DNA of 64,000 nt, taken from the NCBI GenBank assembly GCA_035571515.1, contig DATNCQ010000042.1, positions 3,954-67,953 on the forward strand, given 5' to 3'. Both the position numbers and the translations under genes were made by a program. Each line of letters opens with the position of its first letter. Within the stretch, counting starts at the first letter, position 1. Under the pieces are notes generated by a model that saw nothing but the letters and a program-made list of their open reading frames with translations, was not told the origin of the DNA and searched no databases. Source of the DNA: Gp6-AA40 sp035571515 (GTDB lineage Bacteria; Acidobacteriota; Vicinamibacteria; Vicinamibacterales; UBA2999). Positions 42,230 through 50,457 of the stretch are shown here, one piece after another.

Positions 42230-42874
42230 ATGCTCTCGCAGCTGTTCGAGAACAACCGCCGATGGGCACGACGCGTCACCGCCCGAGACCCGCTCTTTTT
42301 CCGTTCGCTGGTGGCGCAGCAGTCTCCGCGCTATCTCTGGATCGGCTGCTCGGACAGCCGCGTGCCGGCCAACGAGATCGTCGGCCTGGCCCCGGGCGAG
42401 CTCTTCGTCCACCGCAACGTCGCCAACGTTGTCGTCCACTCCGATCTGAATTGCCTGTCGGTGCTGCAGTACGCCATCGATGTGCTGAAGGTCGAGCACG
42501 TGATCGTGTGCGGCCACTATGGGTGCGGCGGCGTCCGCGCCGCGTACCTGAAGTCGCCGCTGGGGCTGATCGACAACTGGCTGTGCCACGTGCGGGACGT
42601 GCACGACCGGCACCGCGAGCTGGTCGAGCGCGGAGACGGCGACGAGGCCGCCATCGATCGCCTCTGCGAGCGCAACGTGATCGAGCAGGCGTCGCACGTG
42701 TGCGAGACGACCATCGTGCGCGACGCATGGCGGCGCGCGCAGCCGGTGGCGGTCCACGGCTGGATTTACGATCTGCGCGACGGACTCCTCCGGGATCTGC
42801 AATGCACCGCAACCGGGGCGACGGAGCCGGACGCCGCGCATCGAGGGACCGCGAGCGCGCAGGTGAAAGGGTGA
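42230..42874 (+). CDS. can: Beta-class carbonic anhydrase
   Basis: A 214-residue beta-carbonic anhydrase with the zinc ligands Cys40, His96 and Cys99 and the Asp42-Arg44 dyad (GCSDSR ... CGHYGCGG). It interconverts CO2 and bicarbonate in the cytoplasm. Length and motif order match Can-type enzymes. AGGAG lies upstream with a slightly long spacer. A 21-bp palindrome precedes the gene. Confidence 0.95.
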   Translation: MLSQLFENNRRWARRVTARDPLFFRSLVAQQSPRYLWIGCSDSRVPANEIVGLAPGELFVHRNVANVVVHSDLNCLSVLQYAIDVLKVEHVIVCGHYGCGGVRAAYLKSPLGLIDNWLCHVRDVHDRHRELVERGDGDEAAIDRLCERNVIEQASHVCETTIVRDAWRRAQPVAVHGWIYDLRDGLLRDLQCTATGATEPDAAHRGTASAQVKG

Positions 42875-42911
42875 ACCGAACGTTTGTGCTATTCTCCCGG
42901 CTGGCCGGCCA

Positions 42912-43397
42912 ATGACGAAGAGTTCCCGTCACGGTTGCGTCATCCTGGTGGTCAGCGCGTTGACGACCCTCGGTCTGTCCGCGCAAGGCACCGGGCGCCT
43001 CACGGGAAATCCGACACCGGGAACGCCGCAGCCCAATCCACCCAATCTGGCCGATCGGATCACGCTGACCGGATGCGTGCGATGGGCCGCGCCCGACGGC
43101 CGAGGATCCGTCCCGTCACAGGAGCTGAACACACCCAGCAGCTCGACATTCGTCCTGACCAACGCCGCGCGGGTGACGCGCGTTCCGCCTGGCACAGGCA
43201 CATCGGATTCCGCGAAAAAACCGGCGAGCCAGACGTATCGGCTCTCGGCGCTCAACAGCGCGCTCGTCCCGTTCGTCGGTGCGCGAGTCGAGATTTCAGG
43301 CGAAATCGACGACCGTCCACCTCGCGAGGGAGCGGCGCCGACGCCAACGCTCAACGTCGGATTCGTGCAGAGGCTGGGCAAGACACCATGCTCCTAA
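42912..43397 (+). CDS. Small secreted hypothetical protein
   Basis: A 161-residue exported protein with signal peptide ending near GLSAQ. The mature part contains ITLTGCVRWA, TFVLTNAARV, YRLSALNSALVPFVGARVEISGEI, a beta-barrel-like pattern seen in small secreted proteins from this group. The protein at 45913 has a similar SGCLL...VEVTG arrangement. Function unknown. Two cysteines remain in the mature chain. Confidence 0.7.
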   Translation: MTKSSRHGCVILVVSALTTLGLSAQGTGRLTGNPTPGTPQPNPPNLADRITLTGCVRWAAPDGRGSVPSQELNTPSSSTFVLTNAARVTRVPPGTGTSDSAKKPASQTYRLSALNSALVPFVGARVEISGEIDDRPPREGAAPTPTLNVGFVQRLGKTPCS

Positions 43398-43444
43398 AAG
43401 GGGCATAATCACCCAACGAGACCGAGGTCTCGAGGAGTGTGAGT

Positions 43445-44836
43445 ATGCTGCGCTACGGATGGATCCTTCTGGTTCTCATCGTCGTGGGCGTGCTCGTCGC
43501 CACCGGGACGACAAAGGCGGAGGATGCGGCCGCCGCTCCGGTCACGTTCTCCAGGGACGTCCTGCCGATTCTCCAGAAAAATTGCCAGGCGTGTCATCGG
43601 CCCGGCCAGATTGCCCCGATGTCGCTGCTGACCTACGAAGAGGCGCGGCCGTGGGCGCGCGCGATCAAATTGCGGGTCGTCGCACGCGAGATGCCGCCGT
43701 GGTTCGCCGATCCGCAGCACGGATCGTTTGCCAACGATCGGTCGCTCGCGCAGGCCGACATCGACACAATCGCGAAGTGGGTTGACGGCGGCGCGCCGCA
43801 GGGCGATCCGAAGGACGCCCCGGCTCCCATCGAATGGACCGCTGACGGCTGGCAGCTGACGCCGGACGTCATCGTCAGGGCACCCGAGTTCCGCGTGCCC
43901 GCGCGTCCGCCGAAGAACGTCATCGAGTGGGCCACGGCGGTCATCCCGAGCGGATTCACGAAGGACACGTGGATTACCTCGTTCGAGATCAGGCCGAGCG
44001 ACCTGACGGTCACGCACCACATCTGCGCGTCATTCGTGCCCCATCGCGAGGACGTCAAGTACTACGAGTGGAACTGGAGCGAGTCGCCCCGCGACGAGGA
44101 AGGCGTCGCGACGGATAAGGGCGCGACGCCAGGCGGTGCCGCCAATGGCGTCGAACAGGCGGTCGGCGTCCAGGGCTTTGCGGGCGGGTTCACCTGCTAC
44201 GTTCCGGGCGTGCAGGCCGACGATTTCACGAAGGTCAACGCGGCCAAGCTGATTCCCGCCAACGCCGACATCTCGTTCGCGGTGCACTACACGCCGACCG
44301 GCAAGGAAGTCGTCGATCGGCCGCTGATTGGCTTCAGGGTGGCCGACCAGCCGGCCGAGATGCAGTGGATTGGGTACGCGATCTCCGGGGCGAGCGCGGA
44401 CTTCGCCATTCCGCCGCAGGAGGGGAACTACAAGAGTCCGCCGGCCGATGTCGAGTTCGGAGCCGACGTCTGGCTCGTGCAGATGATGCCGCACATGCAC
44501 CTGCGCGGGAAGGACATGACGTATCACCTGATCTATCCGGACGGCCGGGACGAGATCGTCCTGAACGTGCCGAAGTACGACTTCAACTGGCAGATCGTCT
44601 ACAACCCGGTGAAGCCGATCTTCGCGCCCAAGGGCAGCAGGCTGCACGTCGACGCGCACTTCAACAACTCCTCGTCGAACAAGTTCAACCCGGATCCCAC
44701 TCGCACGGTGTATCGCGGACGAATGACGTGGGAGGAGATGATGAGCCCGTTCTTCTCGATCATCACGGACTCGAAGACGGATCCGAAGACGATCCTGAAG
44801 CTGCGCGGCCAGACGCGCATCGACAACGGCGCGTAG
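43445..44836 (+). CDS. Secreted cytochrome c/copper-monooxygenase-like protein, second copy
   Basis: A 463-residue paralogue of the protein at 9544: heme motif NCQACHRPG (Cys47, Cys50, His51), the same EARPWARAIK and EMPPWFAD segments, then a beta-rich domain with MMPHMHLRGK and DAHFNNSSSNKFNPDP. GAGGAG lies 7 bp before the ATG at 43445; a GTG at 43439 is less well placed. It stands apart from quinoproteins, so it may serve a different substrate. A GTAGGG-type hairpin follows the stop. Confidence 0.85.
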   Translation: MLRYGWILLVLIVVGVLVATGTTKAEDAAAAPVTFSRDVLPILQKNCQACHRPGQIAPMSLLTYEEARPWARAIKLRVVAREMPPWFADPQHGSFANDRSLAQADIDTIAKWVDGGAPQGDPKDAPAPIEWTADGWQLTPDVIVRAPEFRVPARPPKNVIEWATAVIPSGFTKDTWITSFEIRPSDLTVTHHICASFVPHREDVKYYEWNWSESPRDEEGVATDKGATPGGAANGVEQAVGVQGFAGGFTCYVPGVQADDFTKVNAAKLIPANADISFAVHYTPTGKEVVDRPLIGFRVADQPAEMQWIGYAISGASADFAIPPQEGNYKSPPADVEFGADVWLVQMMPHMHLRGKDMTYHLIYPDGRDEIVLNVPKYDFNWQIVYNPVKPIFAPKGSRLHVDAHFNNSSSNKFNPDPTRTVYRGRMTWEEMMSPFFSIITDSKTDPKTILKLRGQTRIDNGA

Positions 44837-44853
44837 GCCCGCGGAAAGCGAAC

Positions 44854-44879
44854 GTAGGGGCCGACCTTCAGGTCGGCCC
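44854..44879 (+). terminator. GTAGGG-type hairpin after the cytochrome gene
   Basis: A perfect 9-bp stem (GGGCCGACC / GGTCGGCCC, loop TTCA) begins 18 bp after the stop codon. It belongs to the same repeat family as 10898 and 27939 and reads in gene-sense orientation. Confidence 0.6.
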
Positions 44880-44993
44880 GAACGCGACGAGTCTTTTCCG
44901 GATCGTCAGGCGGCGTTCTCCTCGACGAGTCGCTTCCGCGAGCCGGCCAAAGTCCTGACCGGCTACGACCCTAAACCCAGACTCTCCAGGGCC

Positions 44994-45452
44994 TCATAAC
45001 GCGAATTGCCGCAAGTGGTGATCCGTGTGTTTGTACGCCCAGCGCTGCCAGTCAGCAACCGACATGGCGCCGAAGACACCATGCGCGGGCTCGAGAGGCT
45101 GTGCGTGAGCCGCGGCCAGTGCTTCCAGGCCGGCGATAACGCGCGTCAAGTCACGGGCGAAATCCGTGGGTCGTGTCCCGTCGAGCCTCGGATCGTGCTG
45201 AGGGTTCGTCTTCCACCCGTGCGGCCACCGAATCGGTGTCCAGAGGCCGAACCATCTGACGATCGGTCGGCGGCGCAGTGGGACGGCTCGGGCACGTGGT
45301 CGAGTACGGAGGACCATTTCGCACGCATCGCCGAGGTGGCAGAGCATCTCGTGCGGTGTCAGCGTCCCCCAGCGACGCTCCGCCGCCGGCGTCAACGCCT
45401 GCAGGCGACGGACGAGCGATGCGAGGACAGCAGGCTCGGCGACGGTCTTCAA
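44994..45452 (-). CDS. DUF1569/DinB-like protein
   Basis: About 152 residues matching the DUF1569/DinB-like four-helix family: RRWGTLTPHEMLCHLGDACEMV holds the usual metal-site histidine, and WAYKHTDHHLRQF the C-terminal one. The start is uncertain: TTG at 45452 fits the usual family N-terminus (LKTVAEP), while TTG at 45542 or GTG at 45515 would lengthen it. No ribosome binding site decides. Relatives are thiol-transferase-like or uncharacterised metal proteins. Confidence 0.72.
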   Translation of the reverse strand: MKTVAEPAVLASLVRRLQALTPAAERRWGTLTPHEMLCHLGDACEMVLRTRPRARAVPLRRRPIVRWFGLWTPIRWPHGWKTNPQHDPRLDGTRPTDFARDLTRVIAGLEALAAAHAQPLEPAHGVFGAMSVADWQRWAYKHTDHHLRQFAL

Positions 45453-45574
45453 GGGTGCACGGGGGTCAATCGATGCGAGTGTACGTAAGCTCGAGATCCC
45501 CCTCCCACGACACACCGTCCTTCGAATGTTGGCCCTTGCCAACGATCGTGCGGCTCACCGCAGCATGTCCCCCC

Positions 45575-45901
45575 TCATAAAGGAGGAAGCCACATCACCG
45601 AGCTGTTGTCGGAGCTCTTGATGTGCGTGGCCATCCACCTGCGGGCCCACGCGATCCGTGCCTCCACGTCGGCTCTCGTGAGCCCCAGCTCGCCCAAGCG
45701 AATCCGAGCCTGGGCTTCAGTAACGGGCTTCGGGGCGGCGAGCGGCCCGAGGTTGTCGTTTGGTAGATCGACTTCCAGAACGAAGAAGCGCTCTTCGGTG
45801 TGGGTGTTGGTCTCAACCCGATACGCGACCACCGGAAAGCGATCGAACGGATTCTTCGAAGGCTTGGTGTCCAGGTCTTCGTGCATATCGGTACCGCTCA
45901 T
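45575..45901 (-). CDS. Small hypothetical protein
   Basis: A 108-residue protein with no recognised family. It has a strand-rich N-terminal half (FPVVAYRVETNTHTEERFFVLEVDL) and a helical C-terminal half (EAQARIRLGELGLTRADVEARIAWARRWM). It begins 11 bp after the small secreted protein gene at 45913 and is probably the last gene of the minus-strand run that starts with the MoaD-like gene. An internal ATG at 45886 is an alternative start. Confidence 0.55.
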   Translation of the reverse strand: MSGTDMHEDLDTKPSKNPFDRFPVVAYRVETNTHTEERFFVLEVDLPNDNLGPLAAPKPVTEAQARIRLGELGLTRADVEARIAWARRWMATHIKSSDNSSVMWLPPL

Positions 45902-45912
45902 CGTTCGAGGCG

Positions 45913-46320
45913 TCAGCCGCAGCTGGACGCGACCGTCTTGACCGATTTCACGTCGAGGTGCGGAACGCGGTCCGGCGGTTCCTCGGGTGACGGCTGCGCC
46001 GATGCCGGCTGCCAGTCGGTCCGGCCCGTCACCTCCACCTTCTCTCCCGCGCGCGGACCGAGGTTCCCGCCTCCGTCGAGGATCCACTTCTTCGGCATCG
46101 CGGGCGCCGACGCAGGGGCGGGGTCGGGCAGACGCTTGCCGTCGATCGAGACGACGCGGCCGTCGTCGACCGCGTAGCCGGCATATCCGTTGCGCAACAG
46201 GCATCCCGAGACGACGAACTCGCGCTTGCCGTCATCGGGAGCCGCGGTCTGCTGAACGGCGAGTGTTGATACCGGGATGCCGAGTGTGAGGGCAACAACG
46301 ACGAACCGGAATTGCTTCAT
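45913..46320 (-). CDS. Small secreted hypothetical protein
   Basis: A 135-residue exported protein with signal peptide about 1-22, then REFVVSGCLLRNGYAGYAV and GEKVEVTGRTDW. The SGC...VTG layout parallels the protein at 42912. GGGAG stands 7 bp before the ATG at 46320. It follows the BNR-repeat gene by 13 bp. Confidence 0.7.
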   Translation of the reverse strand: MKQFRFVVVALTLGIPVSTLAVQQTAAPDDGKREFVVSGCLLRNGYAGYAVDDGRVVSIDGKRLPDPAPASAPAMPKKWILDGGGNLGPRAGEKVEVTGRTDWQPASAQPSPEEPPDRVPHLDVKSVKTVASSCG

Positions 46321-46333
46321 ACAGCCACTCCCG

Positions 46334-47446
46334 CTACACGACCGCCACCTTGACATTGTGAATGGGAGGCAGCGCGTCGAACAGGCATTCGAACTTCTCG
46401 CCGCCGTCCTTGCCGATCCAGAGCTGCCCGGTGGTCGTGCCGAAATAGAGCGCCGGCGTCTTGAGGTCGTCGATCGTCATCGCGTCCCGAAGGATGGTGA
46501 AGTAGCTCTCCTTCTTCGGCAGCCCCTTCGCCAGCCGCGACCACGAGTCGCCGCCGTTCTCGCTGCGCCAGACGGCAGGCGCGCCGCCGGAACAGGTGCG
46601 CGTCGCCGGCTCGAGCGGCATGACGTAGACCGTGTCCGGGTCGTGCGGATGCACGACGATGGGAAACCCGAAGTCCGACGGCAATCCCTTCGCGATCGAC
46701 CGCCACGAGCGCCCGTGGTCGTCGCTGCGCAGCACGCCGATGTCCGGCCGCGGACCGCCGGGGCCGGTCCATTCCGCCCATCCGCCATGGTTCTGCATGT
46801 AGAGCCGGCCCGGCGCCGCGTCGTGGCGGACGATCTTGTGCACGCACTGGCCGTACTCCGGGTACGGATTGGGCTGGAAGCCGGCGCCGACGCCCGTGTT
46901 CGACGCCTTGAACGTCTCGCCGCCGTCTTCGCTCAGGTAATGGCCGCCCGTCGAGATGCCGAGGTGCACGCGGTTGCCGTCGCGGATGATCGTGTGCATG
47001 CAAAGACCGCCGGCGCCGGGCGACCACTTGCGCGCGTGCTCGTGGTTGCTGATGCCCGGCACCATCTCCCACGAGTTGCCGCCGTCGTAGCTCTTGAACA
47101 GCGAGGCGGGTTCGACGCCAGCCCACAGTTCCTTCTTCGCCTTGCCCGCTTCGATCGACCAGATGTTGATGAGCGCGCGGCCGTCCTCCTTCGGAAATGC
47201 GGGAGCGGACGACGTCTCCTTGAAGCTCTTGCCCATGTCGGTCGACTTGAGCACCTTCATCCCGAAAAACGGGTTGCAGCTCGAGGCGTAGAGCGCCGGC
47301 GTGCCGCGCGTATCGATCAGGGTCGAATAGACCGGAACGCCCGGTCCGAACGGCCCGCGCAGCGCGAACGTGCGCCTGGTCCTGGGCGCCTCCGCCACGA
47401 AGACGCCTTTCCTGGTCCCGATGGTGACGATCACGCGTTCCGCCAC
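46334..47446 (-). CDS. BNR/sialidase-like repeat protein
   Basis: A 370-residue propeller of the BNR/VPS10-like type. Repeats such as FKSYDGGNSWEMVPGISN, YLSEDGGETFKASNT, RSDDHGRSWRSIAKGLP and WRSENGGDSWSRLAKGLP carry the SxDxGxxW Asp-box. It has no signal peptide, which is unusual for such proteins. The GTG at 47446 is chosen because GGAGG lies 6 bp upstream; a TTG at 47452 overlaps the MoaD-like stop. Coupled translation with the MoaD-like gene is likely. Catalytic sialidase residues were not identified, so enzyme activity is doubtful. Confidence 0.82.
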   Translation of the reverse strand: MAERVIVTIGTRKGVFVAEAPRTRRTFALRGPFGPGVPVYSTLIDTRGTPALYASSCNPFFGMKVLKSTDMGKSFKETSSAPAFPKEDGRALINIWSIEAGKAKKELWAGVEPASLFKSYDGGNSWEMVPGISNHEHARKWSPGAGGLCMHTIIRDGNRVHLGISTGGHYLSEDGGETFKASNTGVGAGFQPNPYPEYGQCVHKIVRHDAAPGRLYMQNHGGWAEWTGPGGPRPDIGVLRSDDHGRSWRSIAKGLPSDFGFPIVVHPHDPDTVYVMPLEPATRTCSGGAPAVWRSENGGDSWSRLAKGLPKKESYFTILRDAMTIDDLKTPALYFGTTTGQLWIGKDGGEKFECLFDALPPIHNVKVAVV

Positions 47447-47448
47447 GC

Positions 47449-47736
47449 TCAACCTCCAGACACCGCCGGCACGATCGTGATGACCTCGCCCGCCTTCAAT
47501 ACGGTGTCGAGGCCCGCCAGATCGCGCACGTTCTCGTCGTTGACGAAGATGTTCAGGTGCCGGCGCACGGCGCCGGTCTCGTCACACACGTTGCGATAGA
47601 GCACCGGCCGCGTTCGCTCCAGGTCGTCGAGCAGGGCTTGAACCGTGCGCGCCTGCATCGACAGCTCAGCCTCGCCCCCGCCGTAGGTGCGCAGTGGTTC
47701 TGGCAGAAAGAGAGTGACCGTCGCGACCGTCTCCAC
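47449..47736 (-). CDS. MoaD/ThiS-like sulfur-carrier protein
   Basis: A 95-residue ubiquitin-fold protein ending in SGG, the C-terminal di-glycine that carries the thiocarboxylate in MoaD/ThiS proteins. The pattern VTLFLPEPLRTYGGG and HLNIFVNDENVRDLAGLDTVLKAGEVITIVPAVSGG is typical. No MoaE, ThiG or activating enzyme is nearby; the next gene is a BNR-repeat protein. A sulfur donor for another pathway, or a protein modifier, is possible. Confidence 0.88.
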   Translation of the reverse strand: METVATVTLFLPEPLRTYGGGEAELSMQARTVQALLDDLERTRPVLYRNVCDETGAVRRHLNIFVNDENVRDLAGLDTVLKAGEVITIVPAVSGG

Positions 47737-47784
47737 GTCTGTGAGCGGAAAGAATAGCGCGATTTCGGATTATGCTGTCGCGCC

Positions 47785-48861
47785 ATGAAGACCCGATGCG
47801 CCGCCGCGGCGGTTGCGCTGCTGCTCACCCCGGCCGTGGGTCGAGCGGCCACGTATCCGGCGCCCGTCGAGGGCGACTATGTCATCGCTAATTTCAGGTT
47901 CGGCACCGGCGAGGTGCTGCCGGAGCTGCGGATACACTACCGGACGATCGGCACCCCGCGGCGCGACCAGGCCGGTGTGATCCGGAACGCGGTGCTCCTG
48001 CTGCACGGCACGAGCGGCACCGGCGCCAACTTCCTGGTTCCCGACTTCGCCGGGCAGCTGTTCGAGCAGGGACAGCTGCTCGACGGCAACACCCACTTCA
48101 TCATCATTCCCGACGCGATCGGCACCGGGCGGTCGAGCAAGCCGAGCGACGGCCTGCGCGCGAAGTTCCCCCGCTACGACTATGCCGACAGCGTCTCCGC
48201 GCAGCACATGCTGATGACCGCGGCGTTCGGCGTCACCCACCTCCGGCTGCTGCTCGGCACGTCGATGGGGGCGATGCAGGCGTGGATGTGGGCGGAAGCC
48301 TACCCGGCGGTGAGCGACGCGTTCGTCGCGCTCGCGAGCAACCCCGTCGCCGTGGCGGGACGCAACCGTGCGTATCGCAAGATGATCATCGACGCCATCC
48401 GCACCGATCCCGGCTACAACAATGGCGAGTACACGACACAGCCGCGCGGGCTCGTGACCGCCATCTACCTGTCGATGATCGCGGGCAGCGCGGCGCTGCA
48501 GTGGCAGCGGCAGTATCCGACCGGAGCGGCGGTCGACAAATACATCGAGGATCAAGTGAAAGCCCAGCTCGCGACGGCGGACGCCAACGACACGGCGTAC
48601 CGCTACGACGCGTCGCGCAATTACGATCCCTCGCCGAAGCTCGAATCGATCACGGCGCCGTTTCTCGCCATCAACTCCGCGGACGACTTCGTGAACCCGC
48701 CGGAGCTGGGCCTCATGGAGCGCGCCATCACACGCGTGAAGCACGGGCGCTTCGTCCTGGTCCCGATCAGCGACCAGACGCGCGGCCACCAGACGCACTC
48801 GCTGCCGCTCGTCTGGAAGAACGACCTGGCCGCGCTGCTGGCGGCCACCGAACCCAAATGA
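47785..48861 (+). CDS. Secreted MetX-like alpha/beta hydrolase
   Basis: A 358-residue alpha/beta hydrolase of the homoserine O-acetyltransferase-like family with nucleophile motif GTSMGAMQ, oxyanion region LLLHGTSGTGANF, acid Asp in NSADDFVNPPE and His in GHQTH. It has a signal peptide (ending near VGRAA), so it is exported and unlikely to make methionine. It may be a periplasmic esterase/acyltransferase. Divergent from the MoaD-like operon with about 48 bp between starts. Confidence 0.85.
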   Translation: MKTRCAAAAVALLLTPAVGRAATYPAPVEGDYVIANFRFGTGEVLPELRIHYRTIGTPRRDQAGVIRNAVLLLHGTSGTGANFLVPDFAGQLFEQGQLLDGNTHFIIIPDAIGTGRSSKPSDGLRAKFPRYDYADSVSAQHMLMTAAFGVTHLRLLLGTSMGAMQAWMWAEAYPAVSDAFVALASNPVAVAGRNRAYRKMIIDAIRTDPGYNNGEYTTQPRGLVTAIYLSMIAGSAALQWQRQYPTGAAVDKYIEDQVKAQLATADANDTAYRYDASRNYDPSPKLESITAPFLAINSADDFVNPPELGLMERAITRVKHGRFVLVPISDQTRGHQTHSLPLVWKNDLAALLAATEPK

Positions 48862-48920
48862 CGATGCGCGGCGGTCCGCTGGCGAAATAGCCGGCGGACG
48901 GCGTGACATCATACCCGTCG

Positions 48921-49784
48921 ATGAAGCGCGTCCTCGTGACCGGCGCGACCGGCCAGATCGGCAGCGAGGTGGTCTCGCAGCTACGCAACACCGATTGCCG
49001 CGTGCGCGCCATGACGCGCAATCCCCGCTCCGCCAGCTTCCCGTCCGACGTCGACGTCGTCCGCGGTGACCTGTCCGCACCCGACACGCTCGATGCCTGC
49101 CTGGACGGCATCGACAGCGTGTTCCTCGTGTGGGTCGCGCCGCTCGCGGCGGCAGCGCCGGCACTGGAGCGGATCGGCGCGCATGCGCGGCAGGTCGTGC
49201 TGCTCACGTCGCCGCACCGCACGCCTCACCCGTTCTTCCAGCAGCCGAACGGGCTGCGGGCCGTTCATGCCGGCGTCGAGCAGCTCGTCGCAGCGTCGGG
49301 GCTGCGCTGGACGTTCCTGCGGCCCGGACCATTCGCGATCAACTGCCGCAACTGGTGGGCGCCGCAGATCCGCGCCGGCGACGTGGTGCGCTGGTTCTAT
49401 GCGGACGCTGCGACCGCGCCCGTACACGAGCGCGACATCGCCGCGGTGGCGGTTCGCGCATTGTGCGACGAGGCGCACGACGGCCGCGAGTATGTGCTGA
49501 CCGGACCGGCTTCGCTGACCCAGCGCGAGCAGGTCCGGATCATCGGCGAGGCGATCGGCCGCCCGCTGCGCTTCGAGGAGTTGTCGCGTGACGCCGCGCG
49601 AGAGCAGATGATCGCGATGACGTACCCGCCGCCGATTGCCGACATGCTGCTGAGCGCGTACGCGGCCGCGGTCGGTCTGCCGGCGCTGGTGACGTCCACC
49701 GTACTGGACGTCACTGGCGCGCCCGCGCGTTCGTTCCGCGGCTGGGCCGCCGACCACGCCGGCGATTTCGTGGCGCCGTCCTAG
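48921..49784 (+). CDS. NmrA-like NAD(P)-binding protein
   Basis: A 287-residue atypical short-chain dehydrogenase/NmrA family protein with the nucleotide motif GATGQIGSEV (about 7-16), RAMTRNPRSASFP, and WTFLRPGPFAINC. The catalytic YxxxK pair of classical SDRs is absent, as in NmrA and quinone-reductase-2-like members. Cytoplasmic. The ATG at 48921 is chosen over a GTG at 48903 because it starts directly before the first strand. Confidence 0.88.
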   Translation: MKRVLVTGATGQIGSEVVSQLRNTDCRVRAMTRNPRSASFPSDVDVVRGDLSAPDTLDACLDGIDSVFLVWVAPLAAAAPALERIGAHARQVVLLTSPHRTPHPFFQQPNGLRAVHAGVEQLVAASGLRWTFLRPGPFAINCRNWWAPQIRAGDVVRWFYADAATAPVHERDIAAVAVRALCDEAHDGREYVLTGPASLTQREQVRIIGEAIGRPLRFEELSRDAAREQMIAMTYPPPIADMLLSAYAAAVGLPALVTSTVLDVTGAPARSFRGWAADHAGDFVAPS

Positions 49785-49806
49785 CGCGGATTCCGACTCT
49801 CTGTGG

Positions 49807-49855
49807 CGCGAACCCTGTCGGGTTCGCGAGGCGAGCCTGACTGACAAGGCTCGCC
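49807..49855. terminator. Two hairpins between convergent genes
   Basis: CGCGAACCC/GGGTTCGCG (49807-49828) and GGCGAGCCT/AGGCTCGCC (49830-49855) are both perfect 9-bp stems. They lie between the stops at 49784 and 49894. Confidence 0.6.
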
Positions 49856-49893
49856 CCACCGGTGAAATCCGCGCGAGCGTTGTGAAAAACGCT

Positions 49894-50457
49894 CTAGCCG
49901 CCGACCGGCAGCCGCGGCTTCGGCGCGGCCTCGGCGCCGGGTGGTTCGCTGAACGGGGCCATGGGAATGCGCTCGTACCACACGCCGAGGATATGCAATT
50001 GCTGCGTGCCGCCCGGGGCGTGCAGCATCACGGTGTCGCCTGGTCCGGACTTCATCAGCGCACGCGCCAGCGGCGACACCCAGCTGATGTGGTTGCGATC
50101 GAGATCGACCTCGTCGAGTCCGACAATGCTGACCACCCGCTCCGTCCCCGCCGCATCGGCGTAACGCACCGTCGCTCCAAAGAACACGTGCGTGGCCGCC
50201 CGGCCGGCTCTCGGCGCCTCGGGGTCCACGACCTCCGCCGCGTCGATGCGCTTGGTGAGGAAGCGAATGCGGCGATCGATCTGGCGCAGCCGCCGTTTGC
50301 CGTACTGATAATCGGCGTTCTCGCTGCGGTCGCCGTTGCTGGCCGCCCACGCGACCACCTGCGTCACCGCCGGGCGTTCCCTCGTGAGCAGGAAGCGGTG
50401 CTCGTCCCTGAGCCGCTGCAGGCCGCTCGGTGTGATGTAGTTCTTTTCGGACGTCAA
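49894..50457 (-). CDS. GreA/GreB-type transcript cleavage factor
   Basis: A 187-residue Gre factor. The N-terminal coiled coil runs from NYITPSGLQRLRDEHRFLL to RRLRQIDRRIRFLTKRI and keeps the acidic tip RSENADYQYGKRR. The C-terminal FKBP-like domain includes FGATVRYADAAG and ISWVSPLARALM. It reactivates backtracked RNA polymerase. A Pro/Ala-rich tail of about 20 residues is extra. The start is TTG at 50457, overlapping the stop of the tannase-like gene (TTGA); this is the only start that fits the family N-terminus. Expression is tied to the secreted esterase gene, an odd pairing. Confidence 0.88.
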   Translation of the reverse strand: MTSEKNYITPSGLQRLRDEHRFLLTRERPAVTQVVAWAASNGDRSENADYQYGKRRLRQIDRRIRFLTKRIDAAEVVDPEAPRAGRAATHVFFGATVRYADAAGTERVVSIVGLDEVDLDRNHISWVSPLARALMKSGPGDTVMLHAPGGTQQLHILGVWYERIPMAPFSEPPGAEAAPKPRLPVGG

